Shown here piece by piece: positions 52,876-64,000 of a stretch of DNA of 64,000 nt. Made by a program: the position numbers and the translations under genes. Positions within the stretch are counted from its first letter, which is position 1. Each line of letters begins with the position of its first letter. The DNA is from Echria macrotheca (lineage: Eukaryota; Ascomycota; Sordariomycetes; Sordariales; Schizotheciaceae), in contig MU839835.1 in the NCBI GenBank assembly GCA_030411725.1, positions 186,001-250,000 on the forward strand. The letters run 5' to 3'. The notes below the pieces were generated by a model. That model searched no databases. It saw only the letters and a list, made by a program, of their open reading frames with translations, and was not told the origin of the DNA.

Positions 52876-55800
52876 TTAACTAGCCCCCATCCATTGACAT
52901 GTTGCGCGCAACAATCCGGACAACTGCAAGAGCCCAGGAGCTAGGTAATCTCGACGTGAGAGTAAGGCCGCGATCGACGCTGCTAGGCGTGCGGTGCGTC
53001 GGGAGTACTTTACGGCAGATGCCCTGCTGCAAGGGACTCACTCCATCGGGATCTCGTCGTGATCGACATACAATCGGCGGGGCTGTTGAAGAATGATGCG
53101 TGGAGAGAGGGGCACACGAGGGGCACGAGGCTTGGGATTTGCCGAAACAAGCAGCGGTGTAACAAGCGGATTGATTCCCGAACCGCGATGCTGATGAGAG
53201 CAGTGATCAGCAACACAAATCCACAGCGCGCGCAGCTTCCGAGCCGAGGTCATTGGAGGACGGTGTTGGCCCGACAAGCAGGCCGAAAAAGGATCGCGAG
53301 GCGCGTGACGGAAAAGACAATACAAGGAAAGGAGAGGCCAATTGGGGTGGTGGCCGTTGCGAGGCGGACGCGACAGGATCGATGCGGGACAGCCGCAGTT
53401 GTCGCTTTGACACCCAACATCGTCGTGGGGGGTTCCGCGAGGCTGATCCATCTCAACTGTCATCACACCTGCCGTCCGCACAGGATGCCTCTCTGCCCGA
53501 AATGGCGTCTTGACAAGCTTGACATGGAAGGTTGTTGACAATGTGGCGCCCAGTGCTTCCCAATCTGTTCCAACGACCTGTGGCGAGTGGTACGGGCTAT
53601 CTCGGTAGGGCACGCGAGGTCTGGGTACCGCCGAAGCAACATCGCGATTGATCGTCACGATGCTGTGGAAACATCAGAACTGTATCGGAAAATGATCTAT
53701 TCACAGCTGTAGCGAGAAACAATCGGAGCCAACATCTCCGCCCCGGACCGTGCCTTGTTTGCTTCGTCATTTTCTCGGGGTCCAGTCGCCCTCCGATCGC
53801 CAGCTTTGAGGCGTCCCGATGAAAAAAGAAACAACTGCGGATGCTGACGTGACGTGACGACCTGGTGATCCCCGGGCAACCCGCGATCCCCTGGCCCCAG
53901 TGGCCTGCGAGAGCCTCACTGGAGTCGCTGGAGCTCGCACCGCGGACAATCCCTTCCTCGGCCGGACTCAACACCCCAGCAAGCCAGCGCTTGATAAGCT
54001 GCCGTGCCCGCGTGCTCCCCGCGTGTTCTTCACGCGTTCGGTGGCTTGCGGATGGGAGCTGGGCTGCCTGTTTCTCGAGTTGTGGGTTGCGTCGACCGTT
54101 TGGCCGCGCTGTCAGGACTTGGTAGCGAGAGAATCAGGCCGACAACGGCGCGTGGTGGAGATTGGCGTGGACAACAGCGTTTCACTTTGTCGCGACAGCT
54201 GGAAGCAGAGCAGAAGGATTGAGAAGACGCCAGAAAAAGCAAATGGATGAGGCACAATTCGATAGCGTGAGATGGTGGCGTGCCCGACGATCCGTGCCAA
54301 ACTCGGTCGTCCTCTGCCAAGTGAAGCGCACCCAAGCCCTCCTTCGCCCGCAGTGAGCAGGCCCGCAAATGGGTTGCTGACATTGATTCCGAGACCTGCC
54401 GCTCGTCTGCCGGGAACCGCATCTTCGGGAGAGCAGCTTGACAAAAGACCTCACGGTGATCTGAGCATCTGCGGGGGATTCACGGCGCGGCACCGGTAAT
54501 GGCTGCCCGGCGAGTGAACTGACCACTTCAGGATCCGTGGGAAATAAGCTTCATCACGTCACGATCTGGTAAATTAGGGGGCGTCATCGTCCCCGGACTC
54601 GGCGCGGAGCGGGCTGACGTTGGAAGTGAATCTGATCCGTCGACTCTCCGCCAACAGCCGCGTTTGGTCGCCAATGCACCTCCGGGGGAGAGAAGGCTTC
54701 CTACTGGATGAATATCCGCGTCTGCGGGATTTGTTCGACCTTGGTGATTTCTTTCGAGACGCGAAAAAGGTGTGATGCCATTGGCCGCTACGGAAATATT
54801 GCTGTTGGAGGTCGCCGGTGATAGGATGGTACTGCTGCAAGCCCCTTTTGAAATCACAGCTCGGCCGTCCCAATACCCAAAGACGTCAAACGCAGGGACT
54901 TGCATGTGGATGCGGCCAGTTCAAGCAGAGCCGACTTGTTTGGTAGCGCAGGAGAATGGCGTGGCCGCGCAACCCCCGCCGAGAAACCCTCTGACCGGTT
55001 CTGATCCTTCAACAACCGGAAGCCTTCCGCGCTGGCTGTGGGTGGTTGCAGGAACGGCGGCCTGCAGGAGGGGAGCCACAGCTGGGACTGCGTGGGCTTT
55101 CGGCCGCTTCCGAATCTTCGTCCACGCGTAGATAGCTGCTACCAAGAATCAATGTCGAGACCGGCGGTAGTTGAAACATCTTGATCGCATTGGTCCTCAG
55201 CTCAATGCAGTTTGCAGACCCTGGTGAAACCCATGGTAGAGCACCGTAGAGATCATGAAACCTGGACGGCATCAAGGTCTCATGCCCTGCGAAGCCATCG
55301 TGCAGCCACCGAATGATTCTGGAAGTTTGGATTTTGAGCCTTCGCTGTTGGCGAAGCAGAATTTGAGTACTTGTCGCCAAACTCCTTTGCGCGCATGCAA
55401 GAAGGATTTGACTTGCAGAAGCTGGGAATTTAGATGGAGTCACTCTGAGCCTGGAACCGCAAACACGACACGACTAGGATGCCCATGTCAGGCATGCCTC
55501 TGGCTCATGCAAGCGTTTTCCTGGGAGGAAAAGCGCACCAGGACCCTTCAAGTGGACTTAAATTCGAGATAAGCCTGTTCTTCAGCAACGCTTCTCTTGA
55601 TCAGGCAATGAATCGGGCGCTCACAATTGCGACTGAGGAGAAAGGGAACCGTTGCCCTCACGACCACGCGGGTAGCTCGGGGGGTGGGCATCGAAGCTTG
55701 GGCGTACGGCACGGAAACTGTCAGAACCAAGTGGCGATTGGTAGGCAATCGTACTGAATGATTGTAGCTCTTGACTGTACGGAATGCGTATCTTCGAGTT

Positions 55801-57968
55801 ACCAAGTGGCAATCTGTCCGTTGATTGGAACCCCAGCGGTGATCTCTGTGATATCTGGTGTAAGCAGGTGACTATGCCGCTTGAAGAAGTGGTCAAGATG
55901 TGATATTCATGCATGCCGTTCCGCCTGCATTCTGCATCCAGCTCTGCATCAGCTCTCGACTCGGTGCTCCGGTCCCGCAAGTAGTCCTGCTGAGCTCATC
56001 GATACTGCTGACGCCCGCCTGAGATTTACTGACCATGTCGGGATGAAAGATTTGCTAAAAAAGAGAGGCGTTGCGGGGTGTGGATCACAGGGGCGAACAG
56101 CGAGACCCTTCGAGCTTTGCACTGTTGCGTTCCTGGCCCGTGTCCAGACTCGGCGAAGGGTGGCGGGAACCGTTGAGCCGTCCTCCCGTGACCTGCCAAG
56201 CCCAGACCCCAACTGGGCTAGTGACACCTACCGGGTGGGAGCTCGGCGTGGTGATGATTCAAAATCCCGATGGCTGTGATTCCGAAGACCTCCATCGACA
56301 AATCCAACTGGGCCGTCGAGCATCCGCAGCTAATGTCCTCTTGATTCTATTTTGGCGCTGCGGGGGATCGGTCTTGTTCTGGGCGGCCTGGTCGAGAGGT
56401 GGTCCACGGGAAGACGACCTGATGTTGGCCTGGCATCAGCACTTGTCGTCGTTTCTGGACTGCCGGCTGCCGGCGCTGGGACAGTCTGGTCGCTCATCTC
56501 GGAGGTCGAGGAGATGCCTTTTCTGTCAGTTGCAATTCCCGGCTGGCCGGCCAGATTGCTACACTGACAAGACTGATTGCTAGACGTTACGCCCTTGTTT
56601 GGGCTGCCAGTTTGAGTCCAACGCAACATGGCTCCACCTCTCGCTCGGCTGCTGCCATCGTTCCGGCGGCTAGATAAAACGCCAATTTCACCAAGTCGTT
56701 TGATATAGTGTTTTTCTTACGTTGGAAGGAAGCTCGACGGTCGATGAATTCGGTCGCTGTCGAAGGAGCGCGGTACCGGAAGGCAACGAACAGACGTGGT
56801 GGCGGCAGGCAAAGAAAGCTGTGGTTTTGGTTCAGTTCGCCCCGGAAACCACGCCGCGGTGCGAACCTAGCACCAGCGGACAGGAAAAGCCTGACAGACC
56901 AGGGGGGGCACGTCCCCCACTCCCTGGCGCGGACAGCAACCGGGGCAGCTTCCTGTGGACCCGAGCTCCCCGTCTGCCCTGCTGCCGTTGGCTGGAGCTC
57001 CAAGGTACCCTAATGGGCAATAGCGACGAAAATATTGCAGCTGGGGCCCCTGTGGTGTGGGTACGAGGTACCTGGGCCCGCCGGCCAATTGTGTGGTGGG
57101 GCGCACCGAGCAGGCAGGGGGCAGCAGCAGCAGCAGCAGGGGCAGTTGCACTCGAACGAGCTCACTCCTTGCAACATCGCACTGCAACTTTGCGCTTGCG
57201 CACACGCTCTCTCTCCTCCATGTCTGCTGCCTCTCCTTCCTGCTGCTGCTGCTACTGCTGCGGGCATTCCAACCGTCGATGGCGATTGCTTCTGTCCTCT
57301 AGAACTTTGCGGTCGGGTCCGCAAGTAGTACTGCATCGCCGCCCAGAGCACAGCACACGAAGCTGCATTGTGTATCCCCGTGTCCCATCTCGACGCCCAC
57401 CACCCAATATCGACCAGCAGAGAAGTTGGAAAACAGCACTTGTTGGAACCAGCAAGCATTGTCTAGCTCCCCAGAGCAGTCAGTCACCTGCTTTGCTCAA
57501 CCTCGCCGTCCCCATATTCTTGCCGGCCTAGAGCCACGAGAATCGAGAGCTTGCTCGCTGCTCGTTCGGAGCTTTGCTTAGTCGCACTCAACTCCCGTAG
57601 CTCGCGGCAAAGGTCGGAATCATTTTCTAGTCAGTCCTCGGTCCAAGCCTTTGCCCACGTCACATTCGTTTGCCGCATGGTTGGGGTGGCTCTGAGCTCT
57701 GGCTCTGTCCCGAAACCTGGGTCAAGGGGACTCCCTGGCTATGCAGCTACCGGGTCTGCACCTTGGACACACATATGACATTCCTCCCCCTTCACCCCTC
57801 CAGACACAATCACCCTCCCTGCCTCACCAGACATTCCACACGCTTCTTCCACGCCATATCGCCAAAACAAAGCCTCCCGTCAACCTTCACGCGGCTAACT
57901 TGATAACACAGACGCGACGACCTGGTTAGGATTTGGGTTGACTTGATCTCATCCGTTCCGCGCCGACG
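52876..57968. other. 5.1-kb gap without a supported gene
   Basis: Overlapping frames up to 269 codons (56722-57531, plus) are present, but composition (runs of Cys and Trp, no codon bias) argues against them. Complementary CAG and CTG triplet runs occur at 57119-57142 and 57238-57262. The 3' part may be a long leader of the RasGEF gene. Confidence 0.45.
57119..57262. repeat. CAG run and CTG run about 100 bp apart
   Basis: (CAG)7-like at 57119-57142 and (CTG)n-like (TGCTGCTGCTGCTACTGCTGC) at 57238-57262 are complementary. A transcript through this region could fold into a long hairpin. Confidence 0.65.
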
Positions 57969-60900
57969 GTGTTGACGTGGAGCGTGCTCCATTTGACTGA
58001 ACTTCTGGAGAGACACACTATTTTGGAAACGAACGACGTCACCGCGGTCTGGTTTACCAAAGGCATAGGACCCCACGCCCGGCTTGCCGTCGCCTATGGT
58101 CCCCCCAACACGCCGAGAACAGCAATGGAGATGCTGAGCGAGAAACCGATGCGATCGAGCCTGCAGGTCGCACCGCTGGCGATACAGAAGGGAAAGGGGG
58201 AGGATGGGGCCGATCGCTATTCACAGTCGCAGATGACTCCGCCAGCCACGCCTAATGGCTCTCAAGAACATGTCGAGGTACCCGAGTCGATCGGAGTTCC
58301 CGTCTTCCACAACTTCCTCCGGGCCTTCTATCCGTTCCACCCGAGCTATGTCATGACGGACTCGACGGTTACGCTACCGCTGGATGAGGGGGACGTCGTC
58401 CTGGTTCACTCTATCCATACGAATGGCTGGGCCGACGGCACGCAGCTGGTTACGGGCGCGAGGGGATGGCTGCCAACTAACTACTGCGAATCCTACGACC
58501 CTGAGGAGATGAGGAATCTGCTGAAAGCTTTGCTAAACTTTTGGGACCTGATGCGGAGCGCGACGCTGAGCGATAACGAGATGTTTGGAAACCAGGAGTT
58601 TATGAAGGGCATCATTGTCGGCGTTCGCTGTCTACTGGTAGGTAGTATGCCAGTTGGTTCTGATCTCGTTTAACGTCAAATAGGAGCGCACACAGTGCTT
58701 GTCGAGAGACTCTCCCATCGTCCAACGGCACGATGGGCTGCGGCGGAGTCGCAAATCATTACTATCAGAGCTCTCATCGTTGGTGAAGACGGCAAAACGT
58801 CTCCAGGACTCGCAAAGGGTGGCGGACTACGACGACGAAATCAACAGCATCGTGGACGAGATGATCCTCAAGGCCTTCAAGATCGTGACCAAGGGAGTGA
58901 AGTTCCTGGATATCCTCGAGGACGACAGGAGAACGCGGGCGTCGGCAATTGGAATCATGGGCACGCTGGAGGAAACGTGCATCCCGCCGACGCCACCGGC
59001 GGATTCGGCTGCCTTCGAGACCAGTCAAGGTCAGGTCTGTGATGCAGACTCCCGCGTGGACGAAAACGGGGAGGCTGCCGAGCCGGCTGGGATGGAAGCA
59101 AGCGAGGTGGCACCAAACCCAGCCCCAGCGAACAAGCGTTTGTCCGCTGTTTACTCGATGGGTACAAATGGTCGCCGGCTGTCTCAAGGCAATCCCGGGC
59201 AGGTCAACCGTCTGTCTTCGACAATCCAGCACCGCGTCAGCTTGGCCGGTCCGTCGCCGCTCTCGAGGCCTCAGAACCTGGTATCGGCGCGGCTGGCCTC
59301 GTGTCTTGATCTCTTCCTGTCCCACCTGGGCTCATTCATCGGCCGCCTGCAGGTTCAATCCCAATCACGACCCCACCTCGCACTGGCAATCAAGCAGTCT
59401 GTCACGTCGGGCGGCGAGCTTCTCGTCGTCATTGACATTGTCTGCTCCCACAACTCGGTCAGCATCGAGGCTCTCGACCAGTCCCGTGCCGCAATGTACG
59501 ACCGCCTCCAAGACCTTGTGCACATCGCACGCGACGTTCTCCTCAGCTCTGGACCCGACATGGATGACGTGATTGTCCCGCAGGACAATGGGCGTTTGTT
59601 GGGTGCCGCCACCGGCTGTGTCAAGGCGACGGGCGAGTGTGTAGCCCAGGCGAAATGGGTCATTCAGCGGATAGGAGATTTCGAGTTCGAGTTTGACAAC
59701 GGAAGCCTGGGTGTGGACTTTGACCTGTCGGCCCTGGACGCCATCCCCGAGGAGAAGAGTAGGCTTGTTGCGGCTGATGCCGCCAGCATCGCCGAGTCGA
59801 GCGTTTCTGAGACCCCGACCACGTCGACTGCCGTATCTGCTACCTCCGCCCTTTCCAAGTCGGTTGTTCTGTCCATGGAAAAGCCGCTGCCCGATGTGCC
59901 ACAGATAACGTCGCCGATCGATGGAGTGTTTGAGCTCTCGCCAGCCACGTCGCGCCCGGCGTCCGTGCTGGTCGAGGATAACGCCTCCAGCATGGTGTCT
60001 TCGGTCTCCTCGCTACGACCTAGCCTACCACCCCTTCCCAAGATCTCTACCTCGCTTCTTCCGGATGGCGAGTACAACAGCCCTACCGAGCAGTCCGCCG
60101 CCGTGCCGGAGGATGACTTTAGGTCGTTCCGTGCGGAGAGCATGACAGCCTCCAGCTCGGGATCCGGAAGCACCTATCTGAGCCGGGATTCGGAATCGAG
60201 CCTCCTCTCACAAACGTCGACTCGGGCAACGACACCCGACAGCGCGCAGGGTCCGAGGAACCAACCATCGCTGTCGGAGCTGAGCGTGGCAGAGACTGCT
60301 CAAACCGAAGAGGTTGATGACGTCGAATCGAGGCTGCTGGAGAGGACATACGCACACGAGCTCATGTTCAACAAGGAGGGCCAGGTCACGGGCGGATCCC
60401 TTGCAGCCCTGGTCGAGCGCCTGACAACGCACGAGGCTACGCCCGATGCCATGTTCGTCAAGGCTTTTTATCTCACGTTCCGACTTTTCTGCTCCCCGGC
60501 CAAGCTGGCAGAGGCTCTGATCGACCGGTTCGACTACGTGGGCGAAGCGCCACATATTGCCGCTCCTGTAAGGCTGCGCATTTCCAACGTCTTCAAGAGC
60601 TGGCTTGAATCCTACTGGAAAGACGATGCCGACGCCGAAGCCCTTCCTCTGATCAAGCACTTTGCTGAGTTCAGGCTCGGTTCCACGCTTCCATCGGCCG
60701 CCAGTCGCCTGGTAGACCTGACTGATAAGGTGACGCTGAGCGACGGGACCTTGGTTCCGCGTCTTGTATCATCGATAGGAAAGACGAATGCATCAGTGAC
60801 ACCGTCTGTTCCATCCGACACGCCTCTTCCGGCACCCGTCATCACTCGGAGTCAGCTGAACGCTCTGGCAAGCTGGAAGGCTGGCGGCAGCGGCCCTTCG

Positions 60901-61767
60901 ATCCTCGACTTTGACCCGCTGGAGGTCGCCCGGCAGCTGACGATGAAGCAAATGTCACTGTTCTGCTGCATCACGCCCGACGAACTCCTTGGGTCGAGAT
61001 GGACCAAGGAAGCTGGCGCGCACACGCCCAACGTGAAAGCCATGATGGCTTTTACCACTGGACTGTCTCATCTGGTTGCCGATACCGTTCTGCAGTACGA
61101 GGAAGCCAAGAAGCGGGCCGCCGTGATCAAGCACTGGATTAAGGTTGCTCACCAGTGCCAGGCGCTCCACAATTACGACGCCTTGATGGCCATCACCTGT
61201 GCTCTCACCGACACGAGCATCAAGCGTCTGAGGATTACCTGGGAGAACGTCAGCGTCAAGCGGAAGGAGATGCTCAAGAGCCTGCAGGCCATCGTTGAGT
61301 TCAATCAAAACTACAAGGTTTTGCGGGCACGTCTCCAAGACCATGTCCCACCGTGCCTCCCGTTCTTGGGCATGTTCCTGACGGATCTTACCTTTGTGGA
61401 CGTCGGCAATCCTGCCACCAAGACGAATGATGCGGGTCTGACCGTCATCAACTTCGACAAGCACATGCGAACCGCAAAGAGCATCGGGGAACTCCAGCGA
61501 TTCCAGATCCCTTACCGCCTTACCGAGGTCCCCGATCTTCAGGAATGGCTCTGGACGCAAATCGACCGTCTCCGGGACAAGGAGAAGGTCGGTGCCAATG
61601 CCCAGGCCACACACTATCGCAAGAGCCTCCTTCTTGAGCCGCGGGAAACACAGCAGCTTCGCCCCGCCGAAGCTACCACTGCTCCGGCAACTACCACAAC
61701 AAGCAATGGCATGTTCGGCTGGATGAGAAGCAACAGCACCAGCCACGGTTTGCCAGCCCAGATCTAG
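57969..61767 (+). CDS. Ras guanine-nucleotide exchange factor (CDC25/SOS type) with SH3
   Basis: Activator of Ras GTPases, acting at the membrane upstream of cAMP or MAPK signalling. Two exons are inferred, 57969-58637 and 58684-61767, encoding 1250 residues. The 46-bp intron (GTAGGT...AATAG) joins the frames in phase 0. An SH3 domain lies at about 118-178 (RAFYPFHPSY, LPLDEGDVVLV, GWLPTNYCESYD). A Ser/Thr-rich regulatory region follows. The RasGEF_N domain lies at about 765-865 (RLLERTYAHELMFNKEGQVT, AFYLTFRLFCSPAKL). The catalytic Cdc25 domain lies at about 967-1203 (DPLEVARQLTMKQMSLFCCI, CQALHNYDALMAITCALTD, ...PCLPFLGMFLTDLTFVDVGN, INFDKHMRTA). Domain order is that of yeast Cdc25 and fungal homologues. 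The start is uncertain. The ATG at 58125 is a good alternative because residues 1-52 look less conserved, and upstream exons are possible. Confidence 0.92.
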
Positions 61768-63160
61768 ACTCGCTACGCCGGCTTCATCTCCATCGAAACG
61801 GCCAGGCGTCCGCTGGTCTATTGATTGATACCCTTTCTGCATATCCTTACTTGCAGTTCTTACGCTCATGACTTACGAAGTTTCTGTCGGGCACGTCGAC
61901 GATGCCGCCGACTTGTTAGCGCTATTTAACTATTATTACACTTCCACATGCAGCTCCAGATAGCTGTTCCCTTCCGGCCAACCCTTGTTCCGCCGAGGAA
62001 TGAGGTCTATCTTGATGCTGTCGCTTCCGAAACGGGAATGAAGAAGACGATACACGCACTCTGTTGCATCCCGGGCTCACGCCCTAGGCTGGCTTGGCTT
62101 TCAAAAAAATGTTTCTCTGTCTGTTGACTTGACAGCCGCAGACTGGATTTGCTCTTTTCTTTTCAGGAGGAGCTGGCGGACTTTTTCTCTCTTTTATCAC
62201 ACACGCAGTCGGGGGGTTATGTACGGTCAAAGCGAACGGGGGAAGGTACTATTGACTTGCGCAAGGTGTCTTGGGGATAAAATCTAGGCATTCGGGTTCA
62301 GGATACCCTGGTGTGTTTTTTCGGAGTTGGGTTTTTGTTTGCCCGCAAAAGACTCGCCTTCGCTGCGATTGGGTTCTCACTGGCCCAGGCAGAGTTGGAA
62401 AATACAATGGAGTGTGTTGTGGATGAGGGTTGGATGGGAGGGTGGGTGGGTGGATGAGAGGATGAGAGAGATACCCGGGCCAACTTTGTGTTTGTATCAC
62501 GCAGACAGGAGATGGGCTACAACTGACGATACCTTTTGCATTGATTTTGTGGTTGTTTGTGCCTTGCGATGTGATTTGTTTGGTGATATGTCGGACCTCA
62601 CTCAAGCTAATGGCACGAAAGAGGTGGATTCGCTTGACCTTGTCCTCGGGACCATCTGGGACTTGGTCAACTCGAAGACCAACTTTTGACGTGATAGCTG
62701 AAGATGGTACGGAAGTACCCTGCTGCTTCTTCCGGTGAATGATAGATCCTCCCTCACTAATGTCGCGCTGCGGTCTTTGCCTATGAGACAGGCAAGGTAA
62801 CACATCACATGCCACCAGTTCACCAGCTGAATCCTATGAGGCCTCAAGGCGACAAGGCGACGACAGCAACACACACACACACACACAAGTCACATGAAAG
62901 CCACAAGATTGACAAAGAGTCGAATTACAGCTGCTACCTATCCGTGCGCTTGCTCGCTCTAGTAGTTGTGATACAGATCCTACAATGCACACATTCAGAT
63001 ATTCCGCCGCCCCGGCCCCAATCCAATCAAAACCTTGATTGGCCTTGCAAGTGAGGCACCGTACCATACCATAACGCCCGGTCCCAAAGCAGCCCGCCAA
63101 CACCAATGCATCCCATCTTCGCTCAAGACACCATCCAAATTACCACCCCAGAGGCACCGC
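61768..63160. other. Convergent 3' intergenic region
   Basis: Between the RasGEF gene and the minus-strand bromodomain gene. A CA-dinucleotide run (ACACACACACACACACAC) sits near 62869-62886. A minus-strand 188-codon frame (62249-62815) is not supported. Confidence 0.5.
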
Positions 63161-64000
63161 TCAGTTCCGGGTGATTCTCCTCCGCTTAGCGGAAGTCCCA
63201 GCCTCAGCGTCGGTGCCGGTATGCTCATCCTCTTCATGATGCCCGGGCGCTGCACCATCGTCACCAGCCTGCGAAGCTTCGCGGTTCGCCACGCTCGCTT
63301 GCCGCGTGCTCGTCCCCGTGTTCGCCCCCGTCCTCCCGCCTGTACGCCTAACCTCGGCCGATCGTAACTCGTTAAGCAGCTTATCGACTTCGAGAAACAT
63401 TGCCCGGGCATCCTTGACGACGCCAAACTCGTCGACCTTATAGCCGAGTGCGCCCTCCTGAGGCCCACCCTCTTGGCCGTCGGCTTGCGCCTCGTCCGTG
63501 GCGACGAGGAACTCGGGACCAGGTCCGTGGCTGGCGTCGGGGTTGTACATGACGGCGTTGGCAAACATGTGGGCGAGCTCGCGGTCGAGCTGGCCGCTGT
63601 TGATGATGGACTTTGGCGGCACGAGGGATTCGTCGATCGGAAGCTCAATGCCGTTTTTGTTGGAATCAGCGTCGGGCAGGGCAGCGGCCGCTTGAGCTGC
63701 CGTCCTATTTCCGTGACTGATGGCTGCTTTGATGCTCTTCAGATCTTGTGGCTGCAGGACAACCCTATGATACCCCGGGGCATCCCTCTCGCGAATGGGC
63801 GCCGCAAACATGTTTGCGTGCCTGTGCCTAACAATCTGCTCAATGGCAGAGCCACTAACTTTGTTGAAACCGCGAGTCCACAGCACCGTAGTAGGGGGTT
63901 GTTGGACTGGTTCAGCCGGCATACCGGATGTAAAGAACGAAGGCCGGTCGACAACCGGAGTTTCAGCTGGCGTGGGAGAAAGCTCCTCTCGCTTACGTTT
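63161..64000 (-). CDS. Bromodomain protein (BRD8/NuA4-subunit-like), 5'-truncated by window edge
   Basis: The reading frame is open from the window end (64000) to the stop at 63161, so the N-terminal part is missing. About 279 residues are visible. The bromodomain has HANMFAAPIRERDAPGYHRV, LKSIKAAISHG and, after an insertion, AHMFANAVMYNPD. The ZA-loop (APGY) and the acetyl-lysine-binding Asn in YNPD are intact. The order with a C-terminal bromodomain and a long insertion matches the BRD8/Bdc1-like group, associated with NuA4 histone acetyltransferase in other fungi. The membership is inference. The C-terminus is disordered and ends with a basic KRRRITRN. The extra upstream residues (KRKREELSPTPAETP) suggest a nuclear-localisation stretch. 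There is no sign of an intron in the visible part. Confidence 0.85.
   Translation of the reverse strand, partial: KRKREELSPTPAETPVVDRPSFFTSGMPAEPVQQPPTTVLWTRGFNKVSGSAIEQIVRHRHANMFAAPIRERDAPGYHRVVLQPQDLKSIKAAISHGNRTAAQAAAALPDADSNKNGIELPIDESLVPPKSIINSGQLDRELAHMFANAVMYNPDASHGPGPEFLVATDEAQADGQEGGPQEGALGYKVDEFGVVKDARAMFLEVDKLLNELRSAEVRRTGGRTGANTGTSTRQASVANREASQAGDDGAAPGHHEEDEHTGTDAEAGTSAKRRRITRN

Noticed and set aside
56722..57531. 269-codon plus-strand open frame.
   Set aside because: Product has Cys runs, Trp excess and no coding bias or domain. It overlaps several frames on both strands and triplet repeats, so it is most likely leader or non-coding.
60955..61869. 304-codon minus-strand frame.
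   Set aside because: Lies opposite the catalytic domain of the RasGEF gene; a codon-bias shadow.

Overview
The window looks like a chromosome segment of a filamentous ascomycete (Pezizomycotina, most likely Sordariomycetes). Protein-coding genes carry introns of mostly 42-98 bp with GT...AG ends and CTAAC/CTGAC-like branch sites. TATA boxes and CT-rich leaders precede several start codons. The encoded families (acu-8-type acetyl-CoA hydrolase, GH131 with a fungal CBM1, UNC-93-like transporter, P450s, small secreted cysteine proteins) are those of plant-associated or biomass-degrading moulds. No rRNA, intact tRNA, CRISPR array or intact transposon was seen.

Layout. 0.9-4.6 kb: two tandem cytochrome P450 genes. 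5.7-7.0 kb: a gene of unknown function broken by one in-frame stop. 7.4-8.2 kb: a minus-strand protein ending in eight GCCFS-type octapeptides. 9.4-12.9 kb: two membrane proteins. 13.7-14.1 kb: a small secreted cysteine-rich protein. 14.3-14.6 kb: a duplicated tRNA-like (B-box) element. 15.6-21.5 kb: gene-poor, with weak candidates. 21.5-24.7 kb: an NAD-dependent epimerase and a P-loop sulfotransferase-family membrane protein. 24.7-26.0 kb: unknown, minus strand. 27.0-29.8 kb: GH131-CBM1 and a small secreted protein. 31.0-32.8 kb: MFS transporter. 33.0-34.3 kb: single-pass membrane protein. 34.7-36.4 kb: acetyl-CoA hydrolase/CoA-transferase. 38.6-41.4 kb: UNC-93-like transporter and prolyl-4-hydroxylase-like enzyme. 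42.8-45.1 kb: RBR-like E3 ligase and a histidine phosphatase with a PCNA-binding-like tail. 45.9-46.5 kb: an alkyltransferase-like (ATL) DNA repair protein. 51.4-52.9 kb: secreted endonuclease/exonuclease/phosphatase fused to a jacalin-like lectin. 58.0-61.8 kb: SH3-RasGEF (CDC25 type). 63.2-64.0 kb: C-terminal part of a bromodomain protein running off the window.

Two gene-poor gaps of about 5 kb (46.5-51.4 and 52.9-58.0 kb) flank the lectin enzyme. The genes do not form one obvious pathway. Local themes are secretion and plant material (GH131, small secreted proteins, lectin-EEP enzyme) and genome maintenance/ubiquitin (RBR ligase, PIP-box phosphatase and ATL within 4 kb). All exon boundaries are inferred by eye from splice signals, reading frame and family motifs.
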